Part shown: piece after piece, positions 54,977 through 63,103 of the stretch | Layout of the letters: each line of letters begins with the position of its first letter | How positions within the stretch are numbered: the stretch's first letter is position 1 | NCBI RefSeq assembly: GCF_026163565.1 | Contig: NZ_JAPDKN010000019.1 | Span: 84,121 to 148,120 of the forward strand | Source: Chryseobacterium sp. YIM B08800 | Lineage (GTDB): Bacteria > Bacteroidota > Bacteroidia > Flavobacteriales > Weeksellaceae | Direction of reading: 5' to 3' | Length of the DNA: 64,000 bases | Translations under genes and position numbers: made by a program | Notes under the pieces: generated by a model | Told to the model about the DNA's origin: nothing | Database searches by the model: none | Seen by the model: the letters and a program-made list of their open reading frames with translations, nothing else

Positions 54977-57099
54977 TTATTTTTCTCCTTCTGATACGTA
55001 AAATGATTAATCAAAATCCTGATTTCATTAAATTCAAAATCATTTGGTAAAGCAGCTTTCCAATCGGTTAAATTTTCTTTAGGATCTCTGTGAAACATTT
55101 CCTTAAACGCTTTTATTTTATCGGAAGTAATCACTCTCGCGATATCCAGCAAACCCTGTTCTGCAAATTTTGCCAAATGACCGATCACAGTTTCTTTTAC
55201 CAAACCTCTTTCCATGGCAATTTCGGAAATCGTTTTTCCCTGTTCAAACAATTGGAAAGTAAGAACCTGAGACGGAACTTTTGCAATTTTCATGCTGACT
55301 TCCTTATCATTTTTTTCATCTAGAAGTTTAGTTTCTAGTAAATGAATTTCTTTTAGACTGTTCAGGTATTCTTCAATATCTTCGAGCCAGTTTTTAAGCT
55401 CTTCATTGTATTGTTTTAAGCCTTTTGCGCCTTTTATTTCAGCATAAAATTCTTTCAGCGGATTAAAAACCTTATCTCTGATCTCGGTAAAAAAGAAATT
55501 CACCGCACCTTTTGATTTGCTTTCGATCTCGCTCCAATCTTCTTTCTTTTCAATAAACAAATTGACTTTCTGGAAAATAATACGCTCCAGTTTTTCAAAG
55601 ATCTTACCTAAATTCAAGACATCACATTTCAACTGAAGATACAGCTGATTCGATTTTGTACGGTCGATACTTTTGGTAACAATTGAAAGATTATTCCACT
55701 GCTCTACTTCTTTTAAAAACCATTGACAATCTACTGTACGAAGTACCTTTCGGATGCTGTAATCGTATTTTTCCTGATTTAAAATACTTTCAACATTATC
55801 ATTTGCCTGCGTTTCACCCTGAAATTTCAGAATTCGGTTGTCTTTAAAAATAACTTCAGGAGTAATTTTAGATTTTAAAACAATTCCTTCCAAAGTTCGG
55901 CAACGCGACAAAGCAACATAAACCTGACCTGCTGTAAAACTTTTTCCGGCATCGATAATCACTTTATCAAACGTTAAACCTTGGCTTTTGTGAATCGTAA
56001 CCGCCCAAGCTAATTTTATAGGAAACTGCTCAAAGCTTCCCAAAACTTCTTCTTTAATATTTTTATCGGTATCGAGAGAATATTTTTTCTGTTCCCAAAC
56101 TTCTCTTTTTACGGTAATTTCACGCTCGCTTCCTTCAAGAATAACCTTGATTTCGTTTTCATCTAAAGAAGAAATTTCGCCCAATTTACCGTTGAAATAT
56201 TTTTTTTCACCTGTAATATCATTTCTAATAAACATAACCTGAGCTCCAACCTTTAATTCTAAAAACTGCTCATTCGGAAACTGATTTTCTTTAAACTCAC
56301 CAAAAAGTTTAGCTTCGTAAGACTTCGGGCTTACTTTTATATCTTTCAGTTTTTCCTGATTGATATCGTCTGCCATTTTATTGTGCGAACAAAGATAAAC
56401 GTAAGGTTCTTCTCCCGCTTCGAAACCTGGATCATACCTTTCATTCAGATGATCAAAATCGATATTGGCAACATCTCCGTCACGAATTGCATTAAGAATT
56501 TCTAAAAATTCCTGATCGGTTTGACGGTAAACTTTGGTTAATTCAATCGTCAATAAAGGAATATCTTTAATCGCCAAACTATCGAAAAAGAAAGGCGAAT
56601 TGTAAAACATTTTCAAGACATGCTCATCTCTCACCACCGGTGGAAGTTGATACAAATCTCCGATGAACAACATTTGAACACCACCAAAACGCTGATTATT
56701 TCTACGGATAAATCTCAAAGAAAAATCCATCATATCTAAAACATCGGCACGAAGCATCGAAACTTCATCAATGATCAAAACCTCAACTTCTCTTAATAAT
56801 TTAAGCTTATCTTTTCGGTATTTAAAATGCTGTTGAAGATCGATAATATTATTGGCCAAACTACTGTCGATACGGTCTGTAGTCGGTAAAAAAGTACGCA
56901 AAGGCAAACCAAACATCGAGTGAATGGTAACTCCGCCTGCATTGATTGCAGCAATTCCCGTGGGCGCCACAACAATGTGCTTTTTTTTCGTTTTCTTTAC
57001 AAATTCGTTTAGAAATGTAGTTTTCCCCGTTCCTGCTTTTCCCGTAAGAAAAACACTTCGGCTGGTGTATTCAATTAAGTCAAAAAAATGATTGTTCAT
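54973..57099 (-). CDS. PIF1/RecD-like helicase with C-terminal HTH domain
   Basis: 708 residues. Walker A GKAGTGKTT at 20-28, then IDEVSMLRADVLDMMD (Walker B, DEVS), QLPPVV and VTIHKSQGLTFDKVIID (motif with Q-rich loop), and YVALSRCRTLEG (motif VI). The C-terminal part holds QLFEQGKTISEIAMERGLV, a helix-turn-helix of the helicase C-terminal type. It is a 5'-3' DNA helicase of superfamily 1B, which acts in replication and genome upkeep. Start moved from a TTG at 57108 to ATG at 57099 because the TTG lies within the -7 element TAATTTTG. Confidence 0.88.
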   Translation of the reverse strand: MNNHFFDLIEYTSRSVFLTGKAGTGKTTFLNEFVKKTKKKHIVVAPTGIAAINAGGVTIHSMFGLPLRTFLPTTDRIDSSLANNIIDLQQHFKYRKDKLKLLREVEVLIIDEVSMLRADVLDMMDFSLRFIRRNNQRFGGVQMLFIGDLYQLPPVVRDEHVLKMFYNSPFFFDSLAIKDIPLLTIELTKVYRQTDQEFLEILNAIRDGDVANIDFDHLNERYDPGFEAGEEPYVYLCSHNKMADDINQEKLKDIKVSPKSYEAKLFGEFKENQFPNEQFLELKVGAQVMFIRNDITGEKKYFNGKLGEISSLDENEIKVILEGSEREITVKREVWEQKKYSLDTDKNIKEEVLGSFEQFPIKLAWAVTIHKSQGLTFDKVIIDAGKSFTAGQVYVALSRCRTLEGIVLKSKITPEVIFKDNRILKFQGETQANDNVESILNQEKYDYSIRKVLRTVDCQWFLKEVEQWNNLSIVTKSIDRTKSNQLYLQLKCDVLNLGKIFEKLERIIFQKVNLFIEKKEDWSEIESKSKGAVNFFFTEIRDKVFNPLKEFYAEIKGAKGLKQYNEELKNWLEDIEEYLNSLKEIHLLETKLLDEKNDKEVSMKIAKVPSQVLTFQLFEQGKTISEIAMERGLVKETVIGHLAKFAEQGLLDIARVITSDKIKAFKEMFHRDPKENLTDWKAALPNDFEFNEIRILINHFTYQKEKNN

Positions 57100-57105
57100 C
57101 GCATG

Positions 57106-57113
57106 CAAAATTA
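57106..57113 (-). promoter_or_regulatory. -7 promoter element of the PIF1-like helicase
   Basis: Minus-strand TAATTTTG fits TAnnTTTG; six bases separate it from the ATG at 57099, so the mRNA could be leaderless. Confidence 0.55.
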
Positions 57114-57164
57114 CGGAAAATGTGAATAGGCATAAACTTTGATTCGCTTAAAAAAAATTAATTT

Positions 57165-57608
57165 ATGAAAAACTCGATCATTAAATATTCAACCATTGCG
57201 TTAATCAGCGCATTTACAATCAGTTCATGTGCCTCTTCAAATTCTGGCAACGCCACAAATTTACCCATAGATATTGCAGACAGACCTGCAGATGAAAGCA
57301 GTAAAAAATATGATGAAGCCAATCTGGATAAATTAAAAAGCATCATAGAGTCTGAAATCGCAAAAGAAAAATGCACCGCAGCTTCTGAATGGACTTTTGC
57401 ACCAATGGGAGCCAAAGCTTGTGGCGGACCTGTTTCATATATTGCTTATCCAAAAAAACTGGAAACTTCAGTTCTTAGGAAAATTGAGCATTACACACAA
57501 ACCATGTCTGAATTCAATAAAAAATATGGTATAACATCAGATTGTATGATGGCAGCAGAACCTACTGGTGTAAGATGTCAAGGTGAAAAAGCAGTTTTGG
57601 TATATTAG
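57165..57608 (+). CDS. Small lipoprotein with conserved cysteines, unknown
   Basis: 147 residues. Signal YSTIALISAFTISSCASS, lipobox Cys. The mature part has Cys residues in AKEKCTAASEWTFAPMGAKACGGP and SDCMMAAEPTGVRCQGEKAV, which could form two disulfides in the periplasm. No family recognised. It ends before a strong terminator. Confidence 0.65.
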   Translation: MKNSIIKYSTIALISAFTISSCASSNSGNATNLPIDIADRPADESSKKYDEANLDKLKSIIESEIAKEKCTAASEWTFAPMGAKACGGPVSYIAYPKKLETSVLRKIEHYTQTMSEFNKKYGITSDCMMAAEPTGVRCQGEKAVLVY

Positions 57609-57660
57609 TTTTTAGTTGATAGTTGATAGTCAAATTTCAATAATTATATAAAGAAGTTAA

Positions 57661-57696
57661 AAAAAGCTCTGAACTAATTTACAGTCAGAGCTTTTT
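57661..57696. terminator. Bidirectional terminator after the lipoprotein gene
   Basis: AAAAAGCTCTGA (57661-57672) with TCAGAGCTTTTT (57685-57696), a perfect 12-bp stem, between convergent genes. Confidence 0.9.
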
Positions 57697-57724
57697 AATT
57701 ATTTTTAAGAGAAAGAAAAAATTC

Positions 57725-58240
57725 TTAGTCTTTATACCAAGAAGAATATTTCACATAATTATCTGCAATTCTATTTACTTCGCCTTCCAGAAGCGCTGCA
57801 GAAATATCTTTAATTTTTCTAGCCGGAACACCGCCCCAAACTTCACCAGATTTAATATGCGTTCCCTGAGTAACGACAGAACCTGCTCCAACGATAGAGT
57901 TTTGCTCGATTGTACAATCATCCATAACAATAGAACCCATTCCTATCAAAACATTGTCGTGAATTCTACAACCATGAACAATTGCATTGTGACCGATTGA
58001 AACATTATTTCCAATCTCTAAAGGAAACTTTTCATACGTACAGTGCAACATGGCATTATCCTGCACATTCACTTTATCACCCATCGTAATATAATGTACA
58101 TCACCTCTGATCACTGCATTATACCAAATGCTACAGTTTTTTCCCATCGTTACATTTCCGATAACCGTTGCCGTTTCTGCCAAAAATGTATTTTCACCAA
58201 TTTGCGGTGCCTTTCCTAAAAGTTCTTTTATAAGTGCCAT
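57725..58240 (-). CDS. Gamma-carbonic anhydrase family protein
   Basis: 171 residues, left-handed beta-helix of hexapeptide repeats. Putative metal-binding His66 (NAMLHCTY), His84 (SIGHNAIV) and His89 (VHGCRIH) are in the Cam-like spacing. It is a trimeric cytosolic enzyme or an acyltransferase-like relative (YrdA/PaaY type). It ends 3 bp from the unknown gene upstream (58244), so they share a transcript. Confidence 0.88.
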   Translation of the reverse strand: MALIKELLGKAPQIGENTFLAETATVIGNVTMGKNCSIWYNAVIRGDVHYITMGDKVNVQDNAMLHCTYEKFPLEIGNNVSIGHNAIVHGCRIHDNVLIGMGSIVMDDCTIEQNSIVGAGSVVTQGTHIKSGEVWGGVPARKIKDISAALLEGEVNRIADNYVKYSSWYKD

Positions 58241-58243
58241 ATT

Positions 58244-58825
58244 TTATTTTGAAAATTTAAATTCTTTAATTGGAAGCCAATAATAATTAGGTTTAAAATT
58301 TTGAAATTCTGATTGAGTATTTGTTGTAAGTTTATTATAATTTTTAGAATTAATAACAATCCCGTCTATGTATCTTTTTGATAGAAATTTAAACTTATCA
58401 ATTCCTGTAACTTTTTGAAGATTTTCATCTCCCTCAGACGAATTCTTTATAAGAAAAGCTATATCATCTGTCATATCTTCAGCACACATTAAGTAATCTG
58501 CAGCTTCAAGTTCAAAATGAGTAAATTCAAAATCAACTTTTAGATTCTTAATGTATTGGTAAAAAAAATATCTGATTGTATAATAATTTGAAATTTCGAA
58601 TAAACTTAAATCTATACCAACATTCCCTAAACCATTTACTAGTACGCATAAAACGTAAAGTTTCTCTTTCAATTTATTATTATCAGCATGCCCAGAAACA
58701 GATGGAAACAATTTTACAAAATTTCCGTTTGGTAAAGTAATTTTCTGATTTTGAAATTCGCTACAGCAAAAATTCGCATCTTTTTCATTATTAAAAGTAA
58801 TTCCCAAAGAATAATTTAATCCCAT
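58244..58825 (-). CDS. Protein of unknown function
   Basis: 193 residues, no signal or membrane segment. Acidic, with ANFCCSEFQNQKITLPNGNFVKLFPS near the start (partial: FCCSEFQNQKI) and YIDGIVINSKNYNKLTTNTQ at the end. No family recognised. It lies 3 bp upstream of the carbonic-anhydrase-like gene and is likely in the same operon. Codon use is more AT-rich than in the neighbours, which may hint at an accessory gene. Confidence 0.5.
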   Translation of the reverse strand: MGLNYSLGITFNNEKDANFCCSEFQNQKITLPNGNFVKLFPSVSGHADNNKLKEKLYVLCVLVNGLGNVGIDLSLFEISNYYTIRYFFYQYIKNLKVDFEFTHFELEAADYLMCAEDMTDDIAFLIKNSSEGDENLQKVTGIDKFKFLSKRYIDGIVINSKNYNKLTTNTQSEFQNFKPNYYWLPIKEFKFSK

Positions 58826-58891
58826 AACATTTAAATTAAACTCATAGCTAAAATCTAACTCTCAACCTCTAGCTTCTAACTTCTAAATCCG

Positions 58892-58899
58892 TATTTTTG
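58892..58899 (+). promoter_or_regulatory. -7 promoter element of the Nfu gene
   Basis: TATTTTTG fits TAnnTTTG, 22 nt before the ATG at 58922. Confidence 0.55.
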
Positions 58900-58921
58900 T
58901 ACTCTCAAATTTAACGAAAAA

Positions 58922-59800
58922 ATGCGTACGATACTTATAGAACCTACCGAAAACCCAAAAGTGATGAAATTTGTAGCTGATTACAACTTGATTCCGGGGT
59001 CTTTAGAGTTGGACAGAGATTCAGATATATCAGAAATTCCTTTGGCACAAGAGCTTTTTAATTATCCTTTTGTGGAAAGAATTTTCATCACAGCTAATTT
59101 TGTGGCAGTTGCAAAACAAGATACTGTGGAATGGGAACATGTTGCAGAAAGCCTGAAAAATGTAATTGAAGACGAGCTTTTAGCCAACCCGAGAATTTAT
59201 CTTCAGAAGAAAAAAGAGATGTATCAGATTTATGCTGAAATGACTCCGAATCCTAATGCAATGAAATTTGTATCAAGCAAAATGCTAATGGATGGTTTTG
59301 TGGAAGTAAAATCAAGAAACGAAGCTCAAGGAGTTCCTTTAGCTCAGGCGATTTTTACTGAATTTGATTTTGCCACCGAAGTTTTTATTTCAGACAATTT
59401 CGTAGCAGTTACGAGAGATAATTCTGTGGAATGGCATCAAGTAATGATGGCTGTTCGTGGTTATATTGCAGAATATCTTCAAAGCGGAGGTGAAATTTCT
59501 AATATCGAATCTCAAAAACACGAAAATCCTGTAGAAAAAATCATCAACAGAGAGTATACTGATGATGAACAAAAAATTTCAGATATTTTAAATGAATACG
59601 TCGCTCCTGCGGTGGAAAACGACGGTGGAAAAATTTCTTTGATGGAATATGACGCGGCAAACAAAACGGCAAAGATGTTGCTACAAGGTGCTTGTTCAGG
59701 ATGTCCAAGTTCAACCGCAACATTGAAAGGGGGAATTGAAAATATTTTAAAACAATTCGTTCCGGAATTAGTGGAAAGAGTGGAAGCTGTAAACGGATAA
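58922..59800 (+). CDS. Nfu-type iron-sulfur scaffold with duplicated N-domain
   Basis: 292 residues, delivers Fe-S clusters. Two consecutive Nfu N-terminal domains, TENPKVMKFVADYNLIPG (9-26) and TPNPNAMKFVSSKMLMDG (108-125), each ending in a FVAVxxxxxVEW motif, followed by a NifU C-terminal domain with CSGCPSS (Cys258, Cys261) that binds the cluster. The two-copy N-domain is an unusual arrangement that appears in Bacteroidetes. The gene is alone and 70 bp before hemH. Confidence 0.92.
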   Translation: MRTILIEPTENPKVMKFVADYNLIPGSLELDRDSDISEIPLAQELFNYPFVERIFITANFVAVAKQDTVEWEHVAESLKNVIEDELLANPRIYLQKKKEMYQIYAEMTPNPNAMKFVSSKMLMDGFVEVKSRNEAQGVPLAQAIFTEFDFATEVFISDNFVAVTRDNSVEWHQVMMAVRGYIAEYLQSGGEISNIESQKHENPVEKIINREYTDDEQKISDILNEYVAPAVENDGGKISLMEYDAANKTAKMLLQGACSGCPSSTATLKGGIENILKQFVPELVERVEAVNG

Positions 59801-59805
59801 AAATA

Positions 59806-59862
59806 TTAGTAATGAGTAATGTGCAATCAGCAATGCATTACTCATTACCAATTACTCATTAC
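59806..59862. repeat. TAATGAGTAAT-type palindromic gap before hemH
   Basis: AATGAGTAATGTGCAATCAG and, reversed, ATTACTCATTACC with ATTACTCATTACT. Left and right pair over about 10 bp. The same word set is seen in the gap before fmt. Confidence 0.5.
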
Positions 59863-59870
59863 TTATATTT

Positions 59871-60893
59871 ATGAAAGGAATATTATTAGTCAATCTCGGC
59901 TCACCAAGGTCTACGTCTGTACCCGATGTAAGAGAATATCTTGATGAATTTTTGATGGATGAAAAGGTAATTGATTACCGATGGTTTTTCCGTGCGCTTT
60001 TGGTGCAGGGAATTATTTTAAATACAAGACCCGCAAAATCTGCAGAAGCCTACAAAACGGTTTGGACCGATGAAGGCTCTCCATTGATTGTGATCACTCA
60101 AAAAATTCAGAAAAAACTTCAAAAATTGGTTGACGTTCCGGTAGAAATCGGGATGCGATATGCACAACCAAGTATTGAAGCTGGAATTCAAAAATTAGTT
60201 GATCAGGGAGTTTCGGAAATTGTCCTTTTCCCTTTGTATCCGCAATATGCGATGAGTACAACAGAAACGGTGATTGAAAAAGCAGAGGAAGTAAGAAAAA
60301 AGAAATTCCCGGGAATTAAGATCAATTACATTCAACCTTTTTACAACAGAGAAATTTACATCGACTGTCTTGCAGAAAGCATCAGAGAAAAACTTCCTGA
60401 AAATTTCGACGCATTACAGTTCTCTTATCATGGAGTTCCGGAAAGACATATTTATAAAACAGATCCTACAAACACGTGTAATCTGAACGACTGTTGTTCC
60501 AGAGAAAACAATCCGAGTCATCAGTTTTGTTATCGCCATCAATGTTTTGATGTGACCAATTCTGTGATTCAAAAATTAGGTTTACCGAAAGAAAAAGTGA
60601 TGGTTACTTTCCAGTCAAGATTAGGAAAGGACAAATGGATGGAACCTTATACTGATGAAACCCTAGAAACAATCGGTAAAAAAGGAATTAAAAACCTTGC
60701 CATTGTTTGTCCGGCTTTCGTTTCTGACTGCCTTGAAACTTTAGAAGAAATTTCTGTAGAAGGAAAACATCAGTTTGAGCATGGTGGTGGTGAAAACTTC
60801 CATTACATTCCTTGTCTGAATGATGAAGATCGATGGATCGATGTGGTAAAAACACTCTGCGAAGAAAAACTGAATGAGTTTTATTTAGTTTAA
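59871..60893 (+). CDS. hemH: Ferrochelatase with a cysteine-rich internal insertion
   Basis: Inserts ferrous iron into protoporphyrin (or coproporphyrin) to make haem. 340 residues. LLVNLGSPRST begins it, FSYHGVPERH has the catalytic His187, and CLETLEEIS the conserved Glu. Between them residues 203-225 contain five cysteines (203, 208, 209, 220, 225) in a segment absent from E. coli HemH, possibly a [2Fe-2S] cluster site. The rest is conventional. It is followed by its own terminator. Confidence 0.96.
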   Translation: MKGILLVNLGSPRSTSVPDVREYLDEFLMDEKVIDYRWFFRALLVQGIILNTRPAKSAEAYKTVWTDEGSPLIVITQKIQKKLQKLVDVPVEIGMRYAQPSIEAGIQKLVDQGVSEIVLFPLYPQYAMSTTETVIEKAEEVRKKKFPGIKINYIQPFYNREIYIDCLAESIREKLPENFDALQFSYHGVPERHIYKTDPTNTCNLNDCCSRENNPSHQFCYRHQCFDVTNSVIQKLGLPKEKVMVTFQSRLGKDKWMEPYTDETLETIGKKGIKNLAIVCPAFVSDCLETLEEISVEGKHQFEHGGGENFHYIPCLNDEDRWIDVVKTLCEEKLNEFYLV

Positions 60894-60915
60894 AACTTAT
60901 TTAAAAAATATATAG

Positions 60916-60941
60916 AGGACATTTGAGAGATCAGATGTCCT
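60916..60941 (+). terminator. Terminator of hemH
   Basis: AGGACATTTGA (60916-60926), loop GAGA, TCAGATGTCCT (60931-60941), one G-U pair, and a T run. Confidence 0.9.
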
Positions 60942-61031
60942 TTTTTTATTTATTTTTCAACCACCCCCCCCTTAAAAAACACCTCAACATAAATAAAAAT
61001 ATATTTTTTTAAAAATAATTACAATTTTGAC

Positions 61032-61093
61032 AGGGGTTAGTTTTGTTTTTTAATATTTTTTCATACTTTTACTCTATCAAAATATAGGGGTTA
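61032..61093 (+). promoter_or_regulatory. Direct repeats AGGGGTTA around a -7-like TACTTTTA
   Basis: AGGGGTTA occurs at 61032-61039 and at 61086-61093; a -7-like TACTTTTA is between at 61064-61071. This lies upstream of the toxin-antitoxin-like pair and could be an autoregulatory site. An unusual C8 tract lies at 60964-60971. Confidence 0.4.
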
Positions 61094-61112
61094 ATTAAAA
61101 TTTTTATAAATA

Positions 61113-61340
61113 ATGAACACAAGTATAGAAATATTAAAAAAGAAGATTGAAAATTTCACTCCCGAAATCGCAGAAGCGTTCATTAAAATTGTTGATAATT
61201 TAGATATAGCTGTAAAATCGAATGTTTCACAATTTCAGTTGGATGAAGTCTTTAGCCGAATTGAATTTCACACAGAAAATCTCGCAACGAAACTTGATTT
61301 CTTTGAGAACATTTCAGAATTAGAAAAAATCTGTGCGTAA
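61113..61340 (+). CDS. Putative antitoxin of a small TA-like pair
   Basis: 75 residues, acidic, mostly helical (LKKKIENFTPEIAEAFIKIVDNLDIA; FSRIEFHTENLATKLDFFENISELEKI). No DNA-binding domain recognised. Its stop overlaps the ATG of the ParE/RelE-like gene (TAATG), the arrangement of toxin-antitoxin operons with the antitoxin first. The identity as antitoxin is inferred from size and position. Confidence 0.55.
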   Translation: MNTSIEILKKKIENFTPEIAEAFIKIVDNLDIAVKSNVSQFQLDEVFSRIEFHTENLATKLDFFENISELEKICA

Positions 61341-61606
61341 TGAAAGTTTTACTGTCATCGATTGCAAAAAATGACATTAGAATGCTAATGAGGGTTTTCA
61401 ATGCTGAGGAACAGAATAAAGACAAATATTTCCTGAATGATTTAAAAGAATCGATCAATACGATTTTGAGCGATTATAAGAAATTAGATATAAAAAACAG
61501 AGAACTTCAGGTTTATAAAGCAGAAAATTTTCCTGTACAGATTTATTATTTATTTGAAGACAACGACAGTCTTTTTATAACGGCAGTTTTTAAAGAAAGC
61601 AATTAA
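61340..61606 (+). CDS. ParE/RelE-family toxin-like protein
   Basis: 88 residues. KVLLSSIAKNDIRMLMRVFN, LKESINTILSDYKKLD and NFPVQIYYLFEDNDSLFITAVFKESN (the last in part) fit the ParE/RelE fold, especially the final FPVQIYY and ITAVFKESN strands. A toxin that blocks gyrase or cuts mRNA is expected, though RelE catalytic residues cannot be placed. Overlaps the upstream gene by one base. Confidence 0.68.
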   Translation: MKVLLSSIAKNDIRMLMRVFNAEEQNKDKYFLNDLKESINTILSDYKKLDIKNRELQVYKAENFPVQIYYLFEDNDSLFITAVFKESN

Positions 61607-61698
61607 GAATGCCTTTAATACAGAACTTTTTTGACATTATTATATAGTTTAATTTTTCTGTTGATGTCTTCTCGTAAGGCATTAAACACTTTCAACAG

Positions 61699-61728
61699 AA
61701 CCTTCCAAATGTGCAAGTTTGGAAGGTT
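61699..61728 (+). terminator. Terminator after the TA-like pair
   Basis: AACCTTCCAAA (61699-61709) with TTTGGAAGGTT (61718-61728), a perfect 11-bp stem, then a T-rich run. It resembles the hairpin at 718-745. Confidence 0.8.
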
Positions 61729-61803
61729 TTGTATTTTAAATTATAGTCTAAATTTCAGAAAGCAATTCTTAGAATTTGTTTAAATTTAAATGAAAATAAT
61801 TTA

Positions 61804-61832
61804 TCTCGCGGATTTTGCTGATTAAGCAGATT
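61804..61832. repeat. Half copy of the TCTCGCAGATTTTGCTG repeat
   Basis: TCTCGCGGATTTTGCTGATTAAGCAGATT matches the left arm of 36997-37026 (one mismatch). Its end lies at the stop codon of the T9SS plug-type gene (61831-61833). The right arm is not present. Confidence 0.7.
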
Positions 61833-63042
61833 ACCTTACCGGTGTTCTGAATTCTCCGTATCCAGCTAAACCATCATAATTTCTTCCGAATGGTTTGTAA
61901 TATAAAAATGCCTGATAAAGATTTTCTGTCTGCCAGAAATTACCGTTTATTTCTCCTAAATTTAGAGAGCCATTCGCTTCTTTTGTCGCTAAAATATAAT
62001 TGTAAAAACCTTGCTTCATATACACTTTAGCAACATATTTCTTAGCGGCTTCATCGTAATGCATTTGAAATTCTTTGGTTGCTTTAAAATCATTAAATCC
62101 ACCTACAACATACAATTCTTTATCTATCGGATCAGAATCTATCGAAAAATGCACCCATGCATAATCAGCTTCACGAGTTGCATCTCTTTCTAATCCCAAA
62201 TCATTTCTTCTGTAATACCAAGCTCCGTTTACATCCGGTTGATATTGGTAATTTAAAGGATACGCCCAAACCGGATGAAGATACGTTTGGTTAACTCCGT
62301 CAACAATTCCAGTTTCACGAACCATATCTGCTGCAAGTTTCATGTTTTTATTATCAAAATAATAAAACTCGTTATTTCCGGGAAAAGCAAGACCCAACTG
62401 TTGAAAAAGCAATTGATTTCCCATCGTTGCGCTTGGTTTCTGATTGGTGATCTTCATATTCGGATTGTTATTCTGCATCACCGTAAGCGACATAGAATTT
62501 ACATTCGAAGTAAGATCTCCGGCTTTTGCAACAGCCTGCACTTCTACCCTTTGATTAACATTTGGATTTTTTGCATCTGCAATTCTTGAAATATTCAGTG
62601 CTAAATTCACATTATCTTCCACAACAGAAAATCTTCTTTTGAAAAGAGGCTGATCTACCGAACTTTTATAAACAATCAATTCAAAATTTCCCGAGATTTT
62701 TGGCTGCATTTTTTCATTCGGAAACTTTAAAGTATAATGAGTATAAGCCTGAAGCGTATTAAAAGAATACTGAAACTGATCCAGCAACGCATTCATCGAA
62801 CCATTGGCGATTTCACTAAAAAAAAGATTGTCATCTTCCCAGTTTCTGTCGAAATGTTTGATGGTGTAACGGTACAATTCACTTGAATTGGTTAAATCGT
62901 CAAAACTCAACACCAACTGCTGATTCATCGTGATAACCGGCGTTTCGTCATTGGTCTGAGGATTAAACAACTGAATACTTTGAATGTTCTGCCCGAAAGC
63001 CAGCGAACCTAAACTGAGTAAAAATATCTGCAACGTTTTCAT
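61831..63042 (-). CDS. Type IX secretion system plug-type protein (DUF5103)
   Basis: 403 residues. Signal peptide FLLSLGSLAFGQN, then an N-terminal beta domain with QLFNPQTNDETPVITMNQQL and a larger domain with YDYAWVHF-type strands (here ADYAWVHFSID) and NGNFWQTENLYQAFLYYKP near the end. This is the DUF5103 family, the member in Flavobacterium acting as the plug that closes the T9SS translocon after cargo passage. It fits two T9SS cargo genes in the same window. Stop is at a repeat boundary. Confidence 0.82.
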   Translation of the reverse strand: MKTLQIFLLSLGSLAFGQNIQSIQLFNPQTNDETPVITMNQQLVLSFDDLTNSSELYRYTIKHFDRNWEDDNLFFSEIANGSMNALLDQFQYSFNTLQAYTHYTLKFPNEKMQPKISGNFELIVYKSSVDQPLFKRRFSVVEDNVNLALNISRIADAKNPNVNQRVEVQAVAKAGDLTSNVNSMSLTVMQNNNPNMKITNQKPSATMGNQLLFQQLGLAFPGNNEFYYFDNKNMKLAADMVRETGIVDGVNQTYLHPVWAYPLNYQYQPDVNGAWYYRRNDLGLERDATREADYAWVHFSIDSDPIDKELYVVGGFNDFKATKEFQMHYDEAAKKYVAKVYMKQGFYNYILATKEANGSLNLGEINGNFWQTENLYQAFLYYKPFGRNYDGLAGYGEFRTPVR

Positions 63043-63076
63043 TATGACGAAGATAACGAATCTCTAAAGAATATTG

Positions 63077-63084
63077 TATTTTTG
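63077..63084 (+). promoter_or_regulatory. -7 promoter element of the MBL-fold gene
   Basis: TATTTTTG fits TAnnTTTG, 19 nt before the ATG at 63104. Confidence 0.55.
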
Positions 63085-63103
63085 ATAAAAAAATATTCAG
63101 AAT

